Shown one piece after another: positions 35,402 through 43,063 of a stretch of DNA of 49,373 bases. Numbering within the stretch: position 1 is the stretch's first letter; each line of letters begins with the position of its first letter. The notes under the pieces were generated by a model, which did no database searches, was not told the DNA's origin, and saw only the letters and a list, made by a program, of their open reading frames with translations. This stretch comes from Gammaproteobacteria bacterium (GTDB taxonomy: Bacteria > Pseudomonadota > Gammaproteobacteria > SZUA-229): positions 1-49,373 of the forward strand of contig JALWPK010000205.1 of the NCBI GenBank assembly GCA_026995045.1, written 5' to 3'. A program made the position numbers and the translations under genes.

Positions 35402-36277
35402 CTAGATGCGGTTGAGCATGTCTTCCATTGCTGCTTCGCGACGCTCACGACGCTGCTCCATGCTGGCGGCGCGCATCTGGTAGATTGCCTGATTGCGTTT
35501 TTCAATATCGGCGATCATTGATTGGGTGTGCTCAATCTGCTTTTGCAGCATTTCAATCTGTTTGTTCATGGCGGCCTTGTAGCTTTCCAGCAGTTCCTGG
35601 TCGCGTTTTTGCATCATGGCCTGCTGCTCGGCGATACGCTGCTTCATCATCGCCCTGATTTCCTGCATGAAAGCCTGGTGTTTTGCTTTAGCAGTCTGTT
35701 CGGCGTCAGTTGAAGCGACAGTCGCAATCTCGTCGGCTGCGCCGGACAGACTGGCGGTTTGCTGCTGCGCCTTCTTGCCAGCGTTGCTTGAAGTGGCGCG
35801 GGTATTTTCAGCAGTAACTACCGCTGTTTCTGTCGCCGGTTTGTCAGTTGCAACAGGTTGCGAGGGACTGGCTATGGCAGTCTCGATGGCGGCCTCAGCT
35901 GTTGCCTGTGTATTGTCCGCTGCAACAGAACCGGCGGCGATGTTTTGAGTCACTGCGACGCCATTGTCGGCAGCATTGCCTGCTTGCGCCACAACTGTCT
36001 CAGTTGCGGTTTGCTCTGCTGTTGCAGTTTGCTGCGTCCGTTGTTTCTTCGCTTCAGCCGCATTTTTTGCAGCCAGATCCGTTTCCAGCTGGGCGACATC
36101 CTGTTCAATGGTGTTGAGTTCGCTGTTAAGCATGATGGCGGTGGTGATAATAATCGCCACAATGCCGATGGCGACGACGCCGTAGGTGGCCAGCGGCGCA
36201 AGCACTTCCTTGCGGGTGGCGGATTGGATGTTCGGGGCGCTGTCTTCAGTTGTTTGCTGGGTTGTTTCTTCTGTCAT
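35402..36277 (-). CDS. single-pass membrane protein with long periplasmic coiled coil
   Basis: The 291-residue product has a polar N-terminus ending in TRKEV, one transmembrane helix at about residues 29-50 (TYGVVAIGIVAIIITTAIML) and then NSELNTIEQD. The positive-inside rule puts the N-terminus in the cytoplasm and the rest in the periplasm. A short coiled coil (52-78) is followed by an Ala/Thr-rich linker (to about 195) and a long Met/Gln/Arg/Glu helix (198-291: MMKQRIAEQQAMMQKRDQEL and further). That helix resembles the tails of Sgp-like proteins A and C. It lies between genes E and D on the same strand. I recognise no named family. Confidence 0.8.
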   Translation of the reverse strand: MTEETTQQTTEDSAPNIQSATRKEVLAPLATYGVVAIGIVAIIITTAIMLNSELNTIEQDVAQLETDLAAKNAAEAKKQRTQQTATAEQTATETVVAQAGNAADNGVAVTQNIAAGSVAADNTQATAEAAIETAIASPSQPVATDKPATETAVVTAENTRATSSNAGKKAQQQTASLSGAADEIATVASTDAEQTAKAKHQAFMQEIRAMMKQRIAEQQAMMQKRDQELLESYKAAMNKQIEMLQKQIEHTQSMIADIEKRNQAIYQMRAASMEQRRERREAAMEDMLNRI

Positions 36278-36345
36278 AAGTCACCTGTTTTTTTGGGTCG
36301 CTTATTGTAATGTTTTCCGCCGCTATGAAAATGCCACGTTGGCAG

Positions 36346-36382
36346 AAAAAAAGGCCGCTCACTTTGCAGCGAGCGACCTTTT
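36346..36382 (-). terminator. intrinsic terminator of Sgp-like gene E
   Basis: On the minus strand AAGGTCGCTC pairs with GAGCGGCCTT (one T-G pair) and is followed by TTTTTTTC. It lies about 42 bases after the stop of gene E. Confidence 0.85.
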
Positions 36383-36423
36383 GACGTACATCAAGTAAAT
36401 TGAAGTATTGAGACTTCAGTTTA

Positions 36424-36789
36424 TTACTTGGCTTCGGTCGCAGGAGCAGCAGGAGCCTGAGGAGCTACAGGAGCCGGCGCGCCATAAGGAGCGTAACCGT
36501 AAGGCGCATAACCGTTGTAGCCATTGTAGCCGTTGTAACCGTTCCAGTTGTTGTAACCGTAACCGTTGCCTTTACCGTGGCCGCGACCTTTGGCTTTTGC
36601 TTTCATGCCGAAAGAGAAGCTGGTGTCGAAATCACCGTCGAAGTCGCCAGCAGTATCGCCATAGCCGTTGCCATAACCGTTACCGTTGTAGGCGCCGTTG
36701 CCGTTGCCGTTGCCATTGCCCCAGTCAGCAAAAGTAGCGGAAGAAGTCGCCAGAACTGCAGCAGCAGCAATTACCTGTAATGTTTTCAT
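36424..36789 (-). CDS. secreted Gly/Asn/Tyr-rich protein E, sulfur-globule-protein-like
   Basis: The 121-residue product has a 21-residue signal peptide (cleavage TFA-DWGNG). It lacks the WWGPF start of its paralogues but keeps NGNGYGNGYGDTAGDFDGDF, FSFGMKAKAKGRGHGKGNGY, three NGYNGY units and YAPYGYAPYGAPAPVAP. No coiled coil is present. ATG 36789 has GAGGG seven bases upstream; ATG 36795 is too close to it. It is the first gene of the cluster in the direction of transcription and has its own promoter. Confidence 0.82.
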   Translation of the reverse strand: MKTLQVIAAAAVLATSSATFADWGNGNGNGNGAYNGNGYGNGYGDTAGDFDGDFDTSFSFGMKAKAKGRGHGKGNGYGYNNWNGYNGYNGYNGYAPYGYAPYGAPAPVAPQAPAAPATEAK

Positions 36790-36841
36790 TGTCATACCCT
36801 CGTTAGATATAAAGATTTAAAGATTGCGTTTCATGCGCTTC

Positions 36842-36858
36842 TGGTTCGCTATGAACCA
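36842..36858 (-). promoter_or_regulatory. conserved inverted repeat at the 5' end of the gene E transcript
   Basis: TGGTTC-GCTAT-GAACCA forms a perfect six-base dyad immediately downstream of the predicted start site. The surrounding 30 bases (CATGCGCTT to ATGG) are also shared with the gene B leader. Confidence 0.6.
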
Positions 36859-36866
36859 ATGGGGGT

Positions 36867-36895
36867 ATACTATTAGAAAATACTAATATTAGCAA
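36867..36895 (-). promoter_or_regulatory. sigma-70 promoter of Sgp-like gene E
   Basis: Read on the minus strand: TTGCTA (36890-36895), a 17-base spacer, then TAGTAT (36867-36872). The -10, the spacer length and the ATATTAG in the spacer are shared with the gene B promoter. Confidence 0.7.
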
Positions 36896-36946
36896 GTAAT
36901 AATTCGCTAAATTGCTGACGAGTTTGTAAAACCAAATAAAAAACAG

Positions 36947-38392
36947 TTAGTTACAGTCGAGACTTTTTCTGCGTGAGTCGACATATTGCAGCAGTTCTTC
37001 CAGCACCACCAGCTCCGGACCGGTGATGGCGTCGCTGTTTTGCAGGTTTTCGATGTCTGCGGCCAGGCTGTCGAGCGTGCGCGGGCTGGCGGCCGGGTCG
37101 GTGAAGCGCTGCTGGCGAAACTCGCACCAGCGTTGTTGCTCGTCAGTGGAAAGGGTGTCGGGGTAATTGCGCGCGCGGTAGCGGAACAGCATTTCCGGCA
37201 GGCGCTCATCGTCGAAACTGAATTGCAGGCTGGCGAGTTCATGCGGCGGGGTTTGCCGAATGGTGGTCATCCGCGCCTGATCGGCGTCGCTGAAAAAACC
37301 GCCGGCGTACAGCATCAGATCCGGGTCGGTGACCGGCTCGAAGTTGTTCTGACTAAACACTTCGCGGGTTTTGCTTTCCAGCTCGTCGATGTGCTGCAGG
37401 ATGGTGTCGCGATGCGCCAGTTGTTGCTCCACATTGATATTGAGTCGCGCAGCGGTTTCGGCGTCGAGGGTGTTTAATGGTACAACAACCGGGCATTTGT
37501 TGAGGTGCACGACTTTCAGCGGAATTCGTTCAACGCCATCTGGCAGCTCTTCTTTTTTGGTGTACAGTCGCGCGGCGATTTCTTCTGCATCAACGTGCAG
37601 AAAATCATGCGGGTTGCTTGCCAGATCGTACACCACCACGCCGTTCTTGTTGACCGGGTGCATGCAAATCGGCATCACCATGGCGATGGCGTGACGCTCG
37701 GCGGAATATTTGGATGAAACATGCAGCACCGCCTCACGGGTGCGCAGATTGAACTGTTTGGCGGCCTGCTGTTTTTTACGCAGGCCATACATATAGTCAT
37801 ACAGTTTGGGCTGGCGGGTTTTGATCAGCTTCGCCACTTCAATGGTGGCGTAGACATCCGACATGGCGTCATGCGCCGCTTCGTGGCTAATGCCGTTGGC
37901 TTTCGTCAATAACTCCAGCCGGATGCTGGGACGACCTTCGTCATCGGTTGGCCAGTTAATGCCTTCGGGCCGCAATGCGCGCGTCAGGCGCACCACGTCG
38001 ATGATATCCCAGCGGCTGTTGCCGTTTTGCCATTCGTGCGCATACGGGTTGAAAAAATTGCGGTACAGGGTGTTGCGGGTGAACTCGTCGTCGAAGCGGA
38101 TATTGTTGAAGCCGGCGACGCAGGTGCCGGGTTGCGAAAACTCCTTATGAATGGCTGCGATGAATTCGCATTCAATCAGGCCTTCCGCCTCGGCTTTTTG
38201 CGGGGTGATGCCGGTGACCAGACAGGCGCGCGGGTCCGGCAGCATGTCGCTGGCGGGCTTGCAGTAAATCACCAGCGGTTCGCCGATGATGTTGAGATCC
38301 TCGTCGGTTCGCAAGCCGGCAAACTGGGCGATGCGATCCTGCCGTGGATCAATGCCGAAGGTTTCGTAGTCGTACCAGTAAATCGATTTCAT
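36947..38392 (-). CDS. sbcB: exodeoxyribonuclease I
   Basis: ExoI degrades single-stranded DNA 3' to 5' and takes part in mismatch repair and recombination. The 481-residue product has the DEDDh residues in YDYETFG (D8, E10), in FNNIRFDDEF near 96 and in HEAAHDAMSDVYAT near 172, followed by the SH3-like and C-terminal helical domains of the ExoI family. Its length matches E. coli ExoI (475). It is a solitary gene, bounded on one side by the Sgp-like cluster and on the other by a CCACAGAG element. Confidence 0.95.
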   Translation of the reverse strand: MKSIYWYDYETFGIDPRQDRIAQFAGLRTDEDLNIIGEPLVIYCKPASDMLPDPRACLVTGITPQKAEAEGLIECEFIAAIHKEFSQPGTCVAGFNNIRFDDEFTRNTLYRNFFNPYAHEWQNGNSRWDIIDVVRLTRALRPEGINWPTDDEGRPSIRLELLTKANGISHEAAHDAMSDVYATIEVAKLIKTRQPKLYDYMYGLRKKQQAAKQFNLRTREAVLHVSSKYSAERHAIAMVMPICMHPVNKNGVVVYDLASNPHDFLHVDAEEIAARLYTKKEELPDGVERIPLKVVHLNKCPVVVPLNTLDAETAARLNINVEQQLAHRDTILQHIDELESKTREVFSQNNFEPVTDPDLMLYAGGFFSDADQARMTTIRQTPPHELASLQFSFDDERLPEMLFRYRARNYPDTLSTDEQQRWCEFRQQRFTDPAASPRTLDSLAADIENLQNSDAITGPELVVLEELLQYVDSRRKSLDCN

Positions 38393-38454
38393 TGCAGTCC
38401 CTGTCTGGGTGGCTGGCGGTGGGGTGCAAGTTTATCACTGGTTTGGGGTGGTGT

Positions 38455-38677
38455 TGGCCACAGAGCGCACAGAGTTGTCTGTCCGCAAATAAACGCAAAT
38501 AGACGCAAATGTTTTGATTGTTCGGGCGTTGCATGCTGATAAACAGGGGTTTCAGGATTCTTGTTTGTACAGTAGCTCCCAAAAAAACAAGCATTCGATT
38601 TTATTTGCGTTAATTTGCGTTCATTCGCGGATCAATAAAAGCCTCTGCGTACTCTGTGTGCTCTGTGGCAAAAAAAA
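38455..38677. repeat. CCACAGAG-ended element between sbcB and rlmM
   Basis: The left end is TTGGCCACAGAGCGCACAGAG, the right end is CTCTGTGTGCTCTGTGGCAAAAAAA. Inside the ends a second inverted layer reads CCGCAAATAAACGCAAATAG and TTGCGTTAATTTGCGTTCAT. The A run ends exactly at base 38677, next to the rlmM stop codon (38678-38680 on the minus strand). Confidence 0.85.
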
Positions 38678-39769
38678 TCACTCGCCGGGATTGTCATCCA
38701 GCTCACCCGGATGCAGACGCCGCAAAAACACGGTGATTTCCTCGCGGTCGTGATACAGCTGCCTGGCGCGCAGTTCGAAGGCGATGCCGGCGTCACTTAA
38801 TGTGTGGTGAATGTATGACAGGCATTCCATGACGCTTTGATAACGCTGGCTCATCGGCAGTTTGAGATTGAAGATGCTGTACTGGCACATGCGCCGGGTG
38901 AACCAGCGGCTGATCATGCGGCTGACCAGCAAAGGGCGCTCCACCATGTCGCACACCAGCCAGTCGACCGGTTTGTCCGGCATCCATTTGAAGGCGTCGG
39001 CCTGAATGTGTTCGACCATGCCGCTTTTCATCAGGCCTTCGTCCAGCGCGCCGTTATCAATCGCGGTGACCAGCATGCCGCGTTTGATCAGTTGCCAGCT
39101 CCAGCCGCCGGGCGCGGCGCCAAGATCCACCGCACGCATGCCCGCCTTGATATATTGGCGTTCGTTTTCCTGGCTGATGAACCAGTGCAGCGCTTCTTCC
39201 AGTTTCAGGGTCGAACGGCTGGGCGCCTCGGCGGGCATTTTCAGGCGCATGATGCCCATCGCCTGCGGGTTGCTGTTGGCGCTGCGCGCATAGCCGACAA
39301 AAGCGGTTTGCGAATCCAGAAACAGAATATGCAGACGCTGCCCCGCCTGTGCGGACAGCAGCCGGTGCTTTTTCAGGCTGGCGAGCAGGTGCGGGCGGAA
39401 CTGTTTGCAGAATTTGCTGATGGCCTTGCCTTCGTTGGTGTCGGGCCAGGCCAGTTCGACATCTTGAAAATGCAGGCCGAAGGGTTTGATATGTTCCAGC
39501 AGCGGTTGCAGACGGTTCTTGTCCGGCAGGCCGGTGAGCAACTCGCCGCTGGCGAACCACTGGCGGCAGAATATCAGGTCGTGAAAACGAATCTGTTCAA
39601 ACAGGCTGTCCGCCGGCTGGCGCGTGCTCGCCACCAGTTGCACCAGGCCGCTGCCGGTTTCGGTTTTGACATAGGCGGCGAAGCCGGCGGCATTGGCGTG
39701 GCTTTGCAGCTCGGCGGCGCATTCTTTTTCAAATCCGGCGCGGCACAGCGCGATGATGCGGTCAAACAT
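38678..39769 (-). CDS. rlmM: 23S rRNA 2'-O-ribose methyltransferase (C2498)
   Basis: RlmM methylates the ribose of C2498 in 23S rRNA. The 363-residue product has an N-terminal THUMP-like domain and a C-terminal Rossmann-like methyltransferase with the SAM motif AVDLGAAPGGWSWQL near residue 213, the catalytic Asp in VCDMVE and a Lys in FNLKLPM. ATG 39769 fits the family start (FDRIIALCRAGFEKECAAEL). The stop codon touches the repeat at 38455-38677. It is divergent from the BolA-family gene, 65 bases apart. Confidence 0.94.
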   Translation of the reverse strand: MFDRIIALCRAGFEKECAAELQSHANAAGFAAYVKTETGSGLVQLVASTRQPADSLFEQIRFHDLIFCRQWFASGELLTGLPDKNRLQPLLEHIKPFGLHFQDVELAWPDTNEGKAISKFCKQFRPHLLASLKKHRLLSAQAGQRLHILFLDSQTAFVGYARSANSNPQAMGIMRLKMPAEAPSRSTLKLEEALHWFISQENERQYIKAGMRAVDLGAAPGGWSWQLIKRGMLVTAIDNGALDEGLMKSGMVEHIQADAFKWMPDKPVDWLVCDMVERPLLVSRMISRWFTRRMCQYSIFNLKLPMSQRYQSVMECLSYIHHTLSDAGIAFELRARQLYHDREEITVFLRRLHPGELDDNPGE

Positions 39770-39834
39770 GACAAGCCCCGCGCGGCGTTGTACACTTTCG
39801 CTCCCGCAAACCCCTGCACACACGAGTACCTTTT

Positions 39835-40071
39835 ATGCAACCTGAAGAAGTCAAAGCCATTATCGAAGCCGGTATTGAAAACAGCGAAGCCACCGTCACC
39901 GCGGATGGCAACAAATATACCGCAGTGGTGGTGTCAGATGTGTTCGAGGGCATGAGCATGGTGGCGGAACAGAAAATGGTGTATGCCTTGTTGAATGAGC
40001 ATATTCAAAGCGGCGCAATTCATGCCCTGACCATCAAGGCTTACACGCCGGAAGAATATCAAAAATTGTAG
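39835..40071 (+). CDS. BolA-family protein, IbaG-like
   Basis: The 78-residue product is a compact BolA domain: VKAIIEAGIENSEATVTADG, then YTAVVVSDVFEGMSMVAEQKM with the VVSDxFEGxSxVxxQ pattern, and ALTIKAYTPEEY at the end. Its length and lack of extensions are closer to IbaG than to BolA. Such proteins bind [2Fe-2S] clusters with monothiol glutaredoxins and influence iron handling and envelope shape. In E. coli ibaG precedes murA, but here a repeat element follows. Confidence 0.9.
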   Translation: MQPEEVKAIIEAGIENSEATVTADGNKYTAVVVSDVFEGMSMVAEQKMVYALLNEHIQSGAIHALTIKAYTPEEYQKL

Positions 40072-40081
40072 TTTGTCAGTA

Positions 40082-40470
40082 TTTGCCACAGAGGGCACAG
40101 AGCGCACCGAGAAGAGTACACTGAGAATTTTTATCGGTTCGCAAATAAACGCGGATGTTTTTTCGGAATTGTCGCACAAACAAGAATGCGATAACGATTT
40201 TTTCAAATACAGCATAAGCAAAGGGAAACTTTGATTAATTCGTCATTGCGAGGAGCGTCGCGTTGCGGCAATCTCCAACAGATTGATTCCACTTCACGAG
40301 ATTCCATCCTTTGGTTCGTAAACGCTACATCCATGTAGCACTACTGCCGCGCTTCGCTCGCAATGACAGGAATATCGCATTAAGGGATTCCAAAGGTATT
40401 CATTAGCGTTAACTCGCGTGCATTTGCGGACTGATAACTCTGTGTACTCAGTGTCCTCTGTGGCAAAAAA
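40082..40470. repeat. CCACAGAG-ended element hosting a CATTGCGAGG element
   Basis: The left end TTTGCCACAGAGGGCACAGAG and the right end GTCCTCTGTGGCAAAAAAC are inverted copies, with the internal pair CGCAAATAAACGCGG and GCGTGCATTTGCGG. A complete 129-bp CATTGCGAGG element sits in the middle (40242-40370). The outer right end stops two bases before the suhB stop codon. This accounts for the gap between the BolA gene and suhB. Confidence 0.85.
40242..40370. repeat. CATTGCGAGG-ended element
   Basis: GTCATTGCGAGGAGCGTCGC and CGCTTCGCTCGCAATGACAGG are the inverted ends of a 129-bp unit. It matches, in opposite orientation, the first part of the element at 31812 (GGCAGTAGTGCTACA, GATGTAGCG, TTACGAACC). 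No ORF. Confidence 0.85.
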
Positions 40471-40472
40471 CA

Positions 40473-41279
40473 TCACCGCTTCAGATAATCCGACCCTTTA
40501 ACAATGGGATGAATGGTTTTCAGCATCGCCGGAAACACTTTCGGGCCGGCGGCGATAATGTCGCCGTTGTTTAAATAATCCTCGCCCCCGGTCAAATCCG
40601 ACACAATGCCCCCGGCTTCGCGCACCAGCAGCACGCCGGCGGCAATGTCCCAGGTGTTGAGATTGAATTCCCAGAAGCCGTCAACGCGGCCGGCGGCGGT
40701 CCAGGCCAGATCCAGCGCCGCCGAGCCGGGACGGCGGATGCCGGCGGCGGGCGCCATCAGCGCTTTCAGGGTTTCGAGATAGGTGTCGAGATAGCTTTGG
40801 TCGGTGTAGGGAAAGCCGGTCGCCAGCAAGGCGCCATCCAGTCCGCGCAGCCCGGAGACGCGGATTTTTTTGTCGTTGAGCTGCGCGCCTTCGCCGCGCA
40901 CCGCGGTAAACAGTTCCTGCGACACCGGGTCGTACACCACCGCGACTTCCAGCCGGCCCTTTGCGCGCAGCGCGATGGAAACCGCAAATTGCGGAAAGCC
41001 GTGCAGAAAATTGGTGGTGCCGTCCAGCGGATCGATTATCCACTGGAACGCCGACTGGTTGTCGGAGTGACCGCTTTCCTCGGCGAAAAAACTGTGATCC
41101 GGATACGACTGGCGAATGGTGTCGATAATGGCGGCCTCGGCCTTGTGGTCGACTTCGGTGACAAAATCGTTGTTCTTCTTGCTGACAATATTGAGCCGGT
41201 CGAGCCGATCCATATTGCGCACAATGATATTGCCGGCCGCGCGCGCCGCGCGCACAGCGATGTTGAGCATCGGATGCAT
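40473..41279 (-). CDS. suhB: inositol-1-monophosphatase
   Basis: The 268-residue product has the Mg sites of the family: FFAEESGH near residue 65, IIDPLDGTTNFLHGFPQF at about 83-100 and NTWDIAAGVLLVREAGG near 210. SuhB is an inositol monophosphatase that in E. coli also joins the rRNA antitermination complex. ATG 41279 follows AGGAAA. The gene is divergent from trmJ (74 bases between starts), the usual gammaproteobacterial arrangement. Confidence 0.94.
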   Translation of the reverse strand: MHPMLNIAVRAARAAGNIIVRNMDRLDRLNIVSKKNNDFVTEVDHKAEAAIIDTIRQSYPDHSFFAEESGHSDNQSAFQWIIDPLDGTTNFLHGFPQFAVSIALRAKGRLEVAVVYDPVSQELFTAVRGEGAQLNDKKIRVSGLRGLDGALLATGFPYTDQSYLDTYLETLKALMAPAAGIRRPGSAALDLAWTAAGRVDGFWEFNLNTWDIAAGVLLVREAGGIVSDLTGGEDYLNNGDIIAAGPKVFPAMLKTIHPIVKGSDYLKR

Positions 41280-41353
41280 GGTTTTTTCCTGTTGGAAAGC
41301 AGTTTTGTGAAAGAGCGGTATAAATCTGCCGCGTAGCATAGCAGAATACGCGC

Positions 41354-42115
41354 ATGTTAGAAAATATCCGCATTGTGCTGGTGCACACCTCGCACCCCGG
41401 CAACATTGGCGCGGCGGCGCGCGCGATGAAAAACATGGGGTTGAACAAACTGACCCTGGTGCGGCCGAAACAGCATCCGTCGTTTGAAGCCTACAGCCGC
41501 GCCGCCGGCGCCGACGATGTGCTGGCCGACGCCGTGGTGGTGGATTCACTGGCCGAGGCCATCGCCGACTGCGTCTGGGTGGCGGGAACCAGCGCGCGCA
41601 GCCGCACGGTGAAATGGCAGGTGTTTGAGCCGCGCGAGTGCGCCGCGCAGTGCCTGCAACACAGCAATGAAGGCGAAGTGGCGATTGTGTTTGGCCGCGA
41701 AAGCAGCGGCCTCACCAATGAAGAACTGGAGCAGTGTCACGCGCTGGTGCACATCCCCGCCAACCCGGAGTACAGTTCACTGAATGTAGCGGCGGCAGTA
41801 CAGGTGCTGAGTTACGAATGCCGGCTCGCCGCGCTGGCCGCCGGCGAAGGTGAAACACCCGATACCGCTCGCGGCAACAAACACCGTGATGATGTCGCCG
41901 CCAGTGTGGAGCAGCTCGATGGCATGTACCAGCATCTGTACGATACGCTGGCGCAGATTGATTTTTTTGGAACCAACAACCCAGATGTTGTCATGCGCCG
42001 TTTGAGAGGGCTGTTCAACCGCGCGCAGGTAACACGGCGTGAAGTGGCGATTGTGCGCGGTATATGCTCAGCAGCGCAGGGCAAAAAAGCCGGTCGCACA
42101 AAATCGCGTCACTGA
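41354..42115 (+). CDS. trmJ: tRNA (cytidine/uridine-2'-O-)-methyltransferase
   Basis: TrmJ methylates the ribose of nucleotide 32 in several tRNAs. The 253-residue product has the SPOUT knot motifs: RIVLVHTSHPGNIGAAARAM at the start, VFGRESSGLTNEEL near residue 115 and IPANPEYSSLNVAAAVQ near 135, and a helical C-terminal extension used for dimerisation. The DUF423 gene on the other strand ends three bases after its stop. Confidence 0.95.
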   Translation: MLENIRIVLVHTSHPGNIGAAARAMKNMGLNKLTLVRPKQHPSFEAYSRAAGADDVLADAVVVDSLAEAIADCVWVAGTSARSRTVKWQVFEPRECAAQCLQHSNEGEVAIVFGRESSGLTNEELEQCHALVHIPANPEYSSLNVAAAVQVLSYECRLAALAAGEGETPDTARGNKHRDDVAASVEQLDGMYQHLYDTLAQIDFFGTNNPDVVMRRLRGLFNRAQVTRREVAIVRGICSAAQGKKAGRTKSRH

Positions 42116-42118
42116 CAG

Positions 42119-42523
42119 TCAGCCAGCGCGCAGAATGCCGAGCGCCAGCAGCAACCACGCCGCCAGAAAACACACGCCGCCAACGGGCGTAATCATGCCC
42201 AGCCATTTGACGCCGCTCAGCGCCAGTATATAAAGACTGCCACTGAACAGCACCATGCCGGCAAACATCAGCCTCGCGGCAACGCGCAGTCGAACATCAT
42301 CCCTGTTTTGCATCAGCAGCCCGATGGCGAGCAGCCCCAGCGCGTGCATCATTTGATAATGCACACCGGTTTTGAACACATCCATTTCGTAAGCGCTGAG
42401 TGTTCCTTTCAGGCCGTGTGCGCCGAACGCCCCGGTCAGCACCGCCAAAAACGCCATCAGTGCGCCAGCGACCAGAACCGGCTTGCTGTCTGGCGCAAGA
42501 ACCGTGTTGGCGGAAGTTGACAT
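42119..42523 (-). CDS. DUF423 (YgdD-like) membrane protein
   Basis: The 134-residue product has four predicted transmembrane helices (about 18-40, 58-72, 85-103 and 108-130). The loop TGAFGAHGLKGTLS and the pair HALGLLAIGLL are typical of DUF423. The function is unknown. GGAGA lies six bases upstream of ATG 42523. The gene is convergent with trmJ and divergent from yajQ. Confidence 0.88.
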   Translation of the reverse strand: MSTSANTVLAPDSKPVLVAGALMAFLAVLTGAFGAHGLKGTLSAYEMDVFKTGVHYQMMHALGLLAIGLLMQNRDDVRLRVAARLMFAGMVLFSGSLYILALSGVKWLGMITPVGGVCFLAAWLLLALGILRAG

Positions 42524-42580
42524 TGTGTCTCCAATGTTTTTTGATACCAGCCCATTGTAACCCTGCCGGAGAGAATTGCC

Positions 42581-43063
42581 ATGCCTTCATTTGATGTGGT
42601 GTCGGAAATCGACAAGCATGAATTGACCAATGCCATCGACCAGGTCAGCCGTGAAATCGGCACGCGTTACGACTTCAAGGGCAGCAACGCCAAGGCCGAA
42701 CTCAAGGGCAACACCATTTTGCTGGAAGCCACCGGCGATTTTCAGATCAAGCAGATTCACGACATTCTGTACAACAAGCTGATCAAACGCGGCATCGACA
42801 GCCGCTGTCTCGACATGGGCAAGATTCAGCCCAAAGGCGTGGGCGTGGCGCAGGAAATCACCGTGCGCGAAGGCATCGACAAGGAAATGGCGAAAAAAGT
42901 GGTGAAAAAAATCAAGGATTCCAAACTGAAAGTGCAGGCGGCGATTCAGGGCGAACAGGTGCGCGTCACCGGCAAGAAGCGCGATGACCTGCAATCGGTG
43001 ATGGCGATGCTGAAAGAATCCGATATCGACATTCCGTTACAGTTCACCAACTTCAGGGATTGA
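42581..43063 (+). CDS. yajQ: YajQ-family nucleotide-binding protein
   Basis: The 160-residue product begins MPSFDVVSEIDKHELTNAID, then GTRYDFKGSNA, and ends IDIPLQFTNFRD, all YajQ hallmarks. YajQ has two ferredoxin-like folds, binds RNA or nucleotides, and members bind c-di-GMP in Xanthomonas and Pseudomonas; that would link it to the GGDEF-EAL protein at 9784 (inference). CCGGAGAG precedes ATG 42581. Its last 11 bases overlap the end of the convergent rsmJ. Confidence 0.94.
   Translation: MPSFDVVSEIDKHELTNAIDQVSREIGTRYDFKGSNAKAELKGNTILLEATGDFQIKQIHDILYNKLIKRGIDSRCLDMGKIQPKGVGVAQEITVREGIDKEMAKKVVKKIKDSKLKVQAAIQGEQVRVTGKKRDDLQSVMAMLKESDIDIPLQFTNFRD

Noticed and set aside
33300..36800. CRISPR array or minisatellite reading of the GTAGCCGTTGTAACC-type repeats
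   Set aside because: The repetition is irregular, lacks spacers and is explained by Gly/Tyr/Asn codons of the secreted proteins.
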